Below, piece after piece: positions 60,259 through 64,000 of a stretch of DNA of 64,000 nt. The notes beneath the pieces were generated by a model, which did no database searches, was not told where the DNA came from, and worked only from the letters and a program-made list of their open reading frames with translations. Source of the DNA: Bacteroidales bacterium. GTDB taxonomy: Bacteria > Bacteroidota > Bacteroidia > Bacteroidales > UBA932. The position numbers and the translations under genes are program-made. The first letter of the stretch is position 1; every line of letters begins with the position of its first letter. The DNA lies in assembly GCA_012510445.1 (NCBI GenBank), contig JAAZIA010000030.1, positions 35,893 to 99,892 of the forward strand, written 5' to 3'.

Positions 60259-61922
60259 AATGCTTTGTTTAATAATTCCCTGGCATTTTCCATGGCGGCC
60301 TGAGTAACTACAGAGCCGCTCAACATTCCGGCTATTTCCAACACTCTGTCTTCTTTGCAGAGCTTTAGAATGTTGGTTTGTGTCGTATTGCCTATCATTT
60401 CTTTTTTTACCAGATAATGTGTTTTGCCTTTGGCTGCCACTTGCGGTAAGTGCGTAATGGCCATCACCTGCATATGTTCGGAAAGTTCATGAATCATATC
60501 TCCCATACTGTCGGCAATTTTCCCCGACACCCCCATATCTACCTCGTCAAAAATAATGGTACTCAATCCGGCGCTTCGTGCCATGATCCATTTTACACAC
60601 AACATCAGGCGCGACATCTCTCCCCCCGATGCAATGCTACTCAACTCTTTGGGAGCCACATCTTTATTGGCAGAGAACAAGACTTCCAGACGGCTGTTCC
60701 CCAACGGCCCGTAATGCGGTAACGTTTGCAAATCAAAAGAGAGTTGCGCATGCGGCATACCTAAAAGTACCAGGCGGGAGCAGAGCAGTGCAGACAGTTT
60801 GTCCAACACCTCGGCTCGTTTTTTATGCAATGTGTCTGCCAGCCGGTTTCTTTCTGCCGTGCTTGTTTCCAGCTGCTTTTCCAATGTTACTAATAAGGTA
60901 GAATCGTTCTCTACCTCTTGCAGTTGCTGTTCAAAAGACTCTTGGAGGACCAGCAGCTCTTCTACGGTATGTACGTTGTGCTTGCGCTCCAACGTATAGA
61001 GCGTATCCAGCCTTTGGCTCAGTTGTTCCCTCTTGCCCGGTTGGTCACTGACCGCTTGCAAAGCCCCCGTACATTCCTGTGCCAGGTCTTTCAGTTCAAT
61101 GCGTACCTCTTCCAGTCTTTCTCCAATTTGTTGGTAAAGCGGATTGTGTTCTGCCACAGAGCGGGCCAGGCGTACCGTCTCTCTTATATCGGTAAGCACA
61201 GGTGTTTGTCCTTCTTCCAGTACATAGGCAATCTGATACAACGCCTGCCGTATTTCTGCAGCATGCTCCAGCAATTTCAGTTCTTGTTCCAACTCTGTCT
61301 GTTCTCCTTCGATCAGTTGGGCTTGCTCCAATTCTGTATATTGGTATTGCAAATACTCTAGGTCTTGCTGTTTCTTTTCATACGCCGCACGTAGGGACTG
61401 CACCCGCGTGATGAGAGCCATTGTTTCTCTGTGAGAAGCCTTGTATTGTTGGGTAAGGGGTTCCAGACCGGCAAAAGCATCGGCTACTTTCAGCAAATAG
61501 TCTTTGTCTGCCAACAATAAATTTTCATGTTGGGAATGAATGTCTATGAGTAAGGTTCCCAATTGCTTGAGTAACGGCAAATTGGCCGGCTGATCATTTA
61601 CAAAAGCCCGGCTTTTCCCCGTAGGGTACACCACACGTCTGATGATAAGTTCTTGAGAAGCATCCAGCCCGTTGTCCTCTAAGAGTTGTTCCAGGTCATG
61701 ATCTGCGGCCGGAACCTGAAAACAGGCTTCTACTACGGCATTGGTGTTGGGATCTCTTAAGTAATTAACGTCTGCCCTTTCCCCTAAAAGAAGAGACAAC
61801 GCTCCCAGCATAATGGACTTGCCGGCACCTGTTTCTCCGGTCAGGATGGTAAGTCCCTCAGAAAAGTTGACTTCCAAAACATTGATGAGGGCAAAGTTAG
61901 ATATGCTCAGGGAGTACAGCAA
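60255..61922 (-). CDS. recN: DNA repair protein RecN
   Basis: 555-residue SMC-like ATPase used in double-strand-break repair. Walker A GETGAGKSIMLGAL near the N-terminus, a long coiled coil (about 155-365), signature SGGEMSRLMLCVKWIM and Walker B STIIFDEVDMGVSGKIADSMG. Complete. It follows the omega-like gene by 2 bases and is translationally coupled to nagB. Confidence 0.96.
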   Translation of the reverse strand: MLYSLSISNFALINVLEVNFSEGLTILTGETGAGKSIMLGALSLLLGERADVNYLRDPNTNAVVEACFQVPAADHDLEQLLEDNGLDASQELIIRRVVYPTGKSRAFVNDQPANLPLLKQLGTLLIDIHSQHENLLLADKDYLLKVADAFAGLEPLTQQYKASHRETMALITRVQSLRAAYEKKQQDLEYLQYQYTELEQAQLIEGEQTELEQELKLLEHAAEIRQALYQIAYVLEEGQTPVLTDIRETVRLARSVAEHNPLYQQIGERLEEVRIELKDLAQECTGALQAVSDQPGKREQLSQRLDTLYTLERKHNVHTVEELLVLQESFEQQLQEVENDSTLLVTLEKQLETSTAERNRLADTLHKKRAEVLDKLSALLCSRLVLLGMPHAQLSFDLQTLPHYGPLGNSRLEVLFSANKDVAPKELSSIASGGEMSRLMLCVKWIMARSAGLSTIIFDEVDMGVSGKIADSMGDMIHELSEHMQVMAITHLPQVAAKGKTHYLVKKEMIGNTTQTNILKLCKEDRVLEIAGMLSGSVVTQAAMENARELLNKAL

Positions 61923-61924
61923 AG

Positions 61925-62251
61925 TTATTCTTGTGGCTCTTCTGCCTTTTTGTAAAACGTCTCTCCGTCTTCAAATTCTCGTATAGCAACCAAGGTAGGT
62001 TTGGGCTGACGTTCGTAATAACGTGAAATTTCAATCTGTTCGCGGTTCTCAAAAGTTTCTTCCAGCGTATCTGTAAACGTAGAAAATTCTTCCAGACGGG
62101 CGTTCAATTCTTTTTTCACTTCTGTAGAAATCTGGTTGGCCCTTTGTGCAATGATCATGACCGTTTGGTAGATGTTTCCTGTTTCTTCAGACAATTGGTT
62201 GATATCACGTGTAACAGTTGTATTGGGGGTAGGTTGCTTTTTGCTATCCAT
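61925..62251 (-). CDS. rpoZ: Omega-like RNA polymerase subunit (Bacteroidota type)
   Basis: 108 residues with the Bacteroidota omega pattern TTVTRDINQLSEETGNIYQTVMIIAQRANQIS followed by ENREQIEISRYYERQPKPTLVAIREF. The ARRANQI-like segment is what remains of the omega/Rpb6 signature. It would help assemble RNA polymerase. It lies between bamD and recN, its usual place in Bacteroidales. Older annotations list it as hypothetical. Confidence 0.78.
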   Translation of the reverse strand: MDSKKQPTPNTTVTRDINQLSEETGNIYQTVMIIAQRANQISTEVKKELNARLEEFSTFTDTLEETFENREQIEISRYYERQPKPTLVAIREFEDGETFYKKAEEPQE

Positions 62252-62263
62252 AGTATGTTTCTT

Positions 62264-63073
62264 TTATTCTAAATTGCTTTTTTTAGTAGTAAATTGTTGT
62301 GCTCTTCTAAACATGTTCTCCACTTCCCGGGTGTGTTTAGAATCTGGGAATTCGCTTATAAAGTTGTAGTATTCGTCTATCAGGTTCAAGAATCGTTCTC
62401 GCTGAAGTTCCGGCATACTGTTGGCCGCATACTGGTACTGTGCGGCTACAATATAATACATTATTTCTTCTCTGTACCGGCTTTCCGGATTTTCTTTAAG
62501 GGTTTCTTTCAATGCGTGCGTAGCCGCTTTATAGTCTTCAATGGTGTAGTACAGTTTGGCAGATTCGAACGACTTTTTCTCTAACCTATGGTACAAATCA
62601 TCCAGCATGGAATGACAAGCCTCCCTGTACTCACTCTGTGGGTAGTCGTACAGGAATTCTTCAATGGCGGCAATGGTGGCATGGCTGGGCTGTTGATCCA
62701 GCTCGTACCGGTATGTATTTTGGTACATGCAGTCGAGCCTTAAAAAACGGGCCGATTTGGTAAACGGGCTGCGTGGAAAGATCTCTACAAATTGCCTGAA
62801 ATTTTCTTCTGCCGTAACGTAGTCGAACAAATGGTAATTGCTCAGTCCCAAGTAAAACTGCAGCGTATCGTCTTGTTGGGTTCCTCTATAGACCATCTGC
62901 AATTGTTCCAGCAAAGGCTGTGAGCGGGAGTACCGTCGGGCCTCGAAATATTCAATGGCTTTTCTGAATTTTAATTGGTAATCTGTACTGCGCATAAGGG
63001 CTTCGAACTGGTTTACGCACGAAGCAGCCAATACGGTGGTACAGAATAGTAATGTTAAGAATTTTCTTTTCAT
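62264..63073 (-). CDS. bamD: Outer-membrane assembly lipoprotein BamD
   Basis: 269-residue lipoprotein: signal MKRKFLTLLFCTTVLAASC with lipobox AASC, then tetratricopeptide-like repeats (AIEYFEARRYSRSQPLLEQL, YVTAEENFRQFVEIFPRSPFTKSARF, AIEEFLYDYPQSEYREACHS). BamD recruits substrates to BamA. ATG 63073 is preferred over ATG 63085 because it gives a better signal peptide and the -7 box at 63090-63097 would start transcription near 63083. It precedes rpoZ by 12 bases. Confidence 0.9.
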   Translation of the reverse strand: MKRKFLTLLFCTTVLAASCVNQFEALMRSTDYQLKFRKAIEYFEARRYSRSQPLLEQLQMVYRGTQQDDTLQFYLGLSNYHLFDYVTAEENFRQFVEIFPRSPFTKSARFLRLDCMYQNTYRYELDQQPSHATIAAIEEFLYDYPQSEYREACHSMLDDLYHRLEKKSFESAKLYYTIEDYKAATHALKETLKENPESRYREEIMYYIVAAQYQYAANSMPELQRERFLNLIDEYYNFISEFPDSKHTREVENMFRRAQQFTTKKSNLE

Positions 63074-63089
63074 GAGCGGCACCATTAGG

Positions 63090-63097
63090 CAAATATA
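63090..63097 (-). promoter_or_regulatory. Putative -7 box for bamD-rpoZ-recN-nagB
   Basis: TATATTTG on the minus strand matches TAnnTTTG. The predicted transcript start near 63083 lies between the two possible bamD start codons, or gives a leaderless mRNA for the first. Confidence 0.5.
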
Positions 63098-63112
63098 CGA
63101 CAGTTTAGCAAA

Positions 63113-64000
63113 TTACAGGCCGCTTTTCATAGACAGGTAGCGTTCTACGTCCATAGCCGCCATACAACCGCTACCGGCTGCCGTAACGGCCTGGCGGTAC
63201 CTGGGGTCTTGCACGTCACCGGCTGCAAATACGCCTTCTATATTGGTTTCTGTTGTTTTGCCTTTGGTTACTATGTATCCGTCCTTATCTACTTCTATCC
63301 AGGGTTGGAAAGGCTCTGTGTTGGGGTGGTGTCCTATGGCCAGGAAGAACCCGGGGAGTTCCAGGATCCGTTCTTTGCCCGATTTGTGTACCAACCGTAC
63401 GCCTGTAACGCCTGTTTCGTCTCCCAGTACTTCTTTTGTCTGGTGCTCCCACAACACTTCTATATTGGGGGTGTTAAGCACTCTTTCCTGCATAACTTTT
63501 GAGGCTCTGAACACATTACGCCTAACAATCATATACACCTTACGGCATAGGGCTGCTAAATACAGGGCTTCTTCACAGGCCGTGTCTCCTCCGCCTACTA
63601 TGGCTACGTCTTTCCCTCGGTAGAAGAATCCGTCACACGTGGCACAGGCAGATACTCCGCGGCCTTTGAAGGCTGCTTCCGAGGGCAGGCCCAAGTACCG
63701 TGCCGTGGCTCCCGTGGCAATGATTATGGTTTCTGCCTTTACTTTTTTACCGCAGTCCAGCGTAAGTACAAAAGGCCTTGTATCTAATTGGCTCTCTACT
63801 ACAATGCCCGTCCTAAATTGCGTTCCAAAACGTGCTGCTTGTTGCCTTAAATCTTCCATCAGTTGGAATCCGTTGATCCCTTCCGGATACCCGGGGAAGT
63901 TCTCAATGTCTGTAGTAGTGGTCAGTTGTCCGCCTCTTAATACTCCTTCGTACAATACGGGTTGCAGATTGGCCCGGGCAGCGTAGATGGCTGCTGTGTA
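63113..64000 (-). CDS. trxB: Thioredoxin reductase, N-terminus outside window
   Basis: The frame is open to the window edge (YTAAIYAARANLQPVLYEGV...), so the track start, a TTG at 63955, is internal and only the first FAD-binding residues are missing. Visible are GGQLTTTTDIENFPGYPEG, the redox-active CATC in SACATCDGFFYRGK, the NADPH loop VGGGDTACEEA and the C-terminal FAD motif GVFAAGDVQDPRYRQAVTAAGSGCMAA. It reduces thioredoxin with NADPH in the cytoplasm. bamD follows 39 bases after its stop. Confidence 0.94.
   Translation of the reverse strand, partial: YTAAIYAARANLQPVLYEGVLRGGQLTTTTDIENFPGYPEGINGFQLMEDLRQQAARFGTQFRTGIVVESQLDTRPFVLTLDCGKKVKAETIIIATGATARYLGLPSEAAFKGRGVSACATCDGFFYRGKDVAIVGGGDTACEEALYLAALCRKVYMIVRRNVFRASKVMQERVLNTPNIEVLWEHQTKEVLGDETGVTGVRLVHKSGKERILELPGFFLAIGHHPNTEPFQPWIEVDKDGYIVTKGKTTETNIEGVFAAGDVQDPRYRQAVTAAGSGCMAAMDVERYLSMKSGL

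Overview
The window is a densely packed, purely chromosomal stretch from a bacterium of the phylum Bacteroidota, most likely order Bacteroidales. Four lines of evidence support this. Many genes are preceded by the Bacteroidota -7 box TAnnTTTG, twice with a -33 TTTG at 19 bp spacing. Almost no gene has a Shine-Dalgarno (SD) sequence. The gene order tRNA-Thr/Tyr/Gly/Thr-tuf-tRNA-Trp-secE-nusG-rplKAJL-rpoBC and the cluster nadK-uppS-bamA-skp-skp-murI are typical of the group. Methylmalonyl-CoA mutase is of the two-subunit type. No mobile element, CRISPR array, phage, toxin-antitoxin or defence gene was found, and no gap longer than 300 bases lacks a gene or RNA. Both edges cut genes (lplA at the left, trxB at the right).

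Layout. 1-6.4 kb: the end of lplA, then on the minus strand hutU-mutA-mutB. 6.4-7.9 kb: rpsU, a tyrosine recombinase gene and hpf. 7.9-15.1 kb: the complete F-type ATP synthase operon on the minus strand (atpD-C-I-B-E-F-H-A-G). 15.2-25.6 kb: topoisomerase IV (parE, parC), aroK, recJ (minus), then lysS, a SpoU methyltransferase, aroE and ssb. 25.6-28.4 kb: two tandem paralogous MFS transporters. 28.5-31.7 kb: purA and dxs. 31.7-44.8 kb: tRNA genes, tuf, secE, nusG, four ribosomal protein genes, rpoB and rpoC. 44.8-49.9 kb: korA-korB-gdhA-coaW. 49.8-55.8 kb (minus): nadK-uppS-bamA-skp-skp-murI. 55.8-59.5 kb (plus): pdxJ, a membrane-anchored Skp-like gene, purC and a LysM protein. 59.5-64 kb (minus): trxB, bamD, an omega-like RNA polymerase subunit, recN and nagB.

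The metabolic genes fit one scheme. HutU acts in histidine breakdown to glutamate, GdhA turns glutamate into 2-oxoglutarate, KorAB oxidises that to succinyl-CoA with ferredoxin, and MutAB isomerises succinyl-CoA to (R)-methylmalonyl-CoA on the way to propionate. This suggests an amino-acid-fermenting anaerobe with a proton-type ATP synthase; the lifestyle is an inference.

The most interesting signals are in gene arrangement and expression rather than a new system. rpsU (bS21), and to a lesser degree hpf, carry strong SD sequences in a genome that otherwise lacks them, which fits bS21 autoregulation. coaW and murI overlap tail to tail by 106 bp. aroK is short at its C-terminus and shares a CTAG with the stop of recJ. 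mutB lacks the usual N-terminal arm and overlaps mutA. The nadK/pdxJ promoters overlap. Several -7 boxes sit so close to the start codon that leaderless mRNAs are likely.
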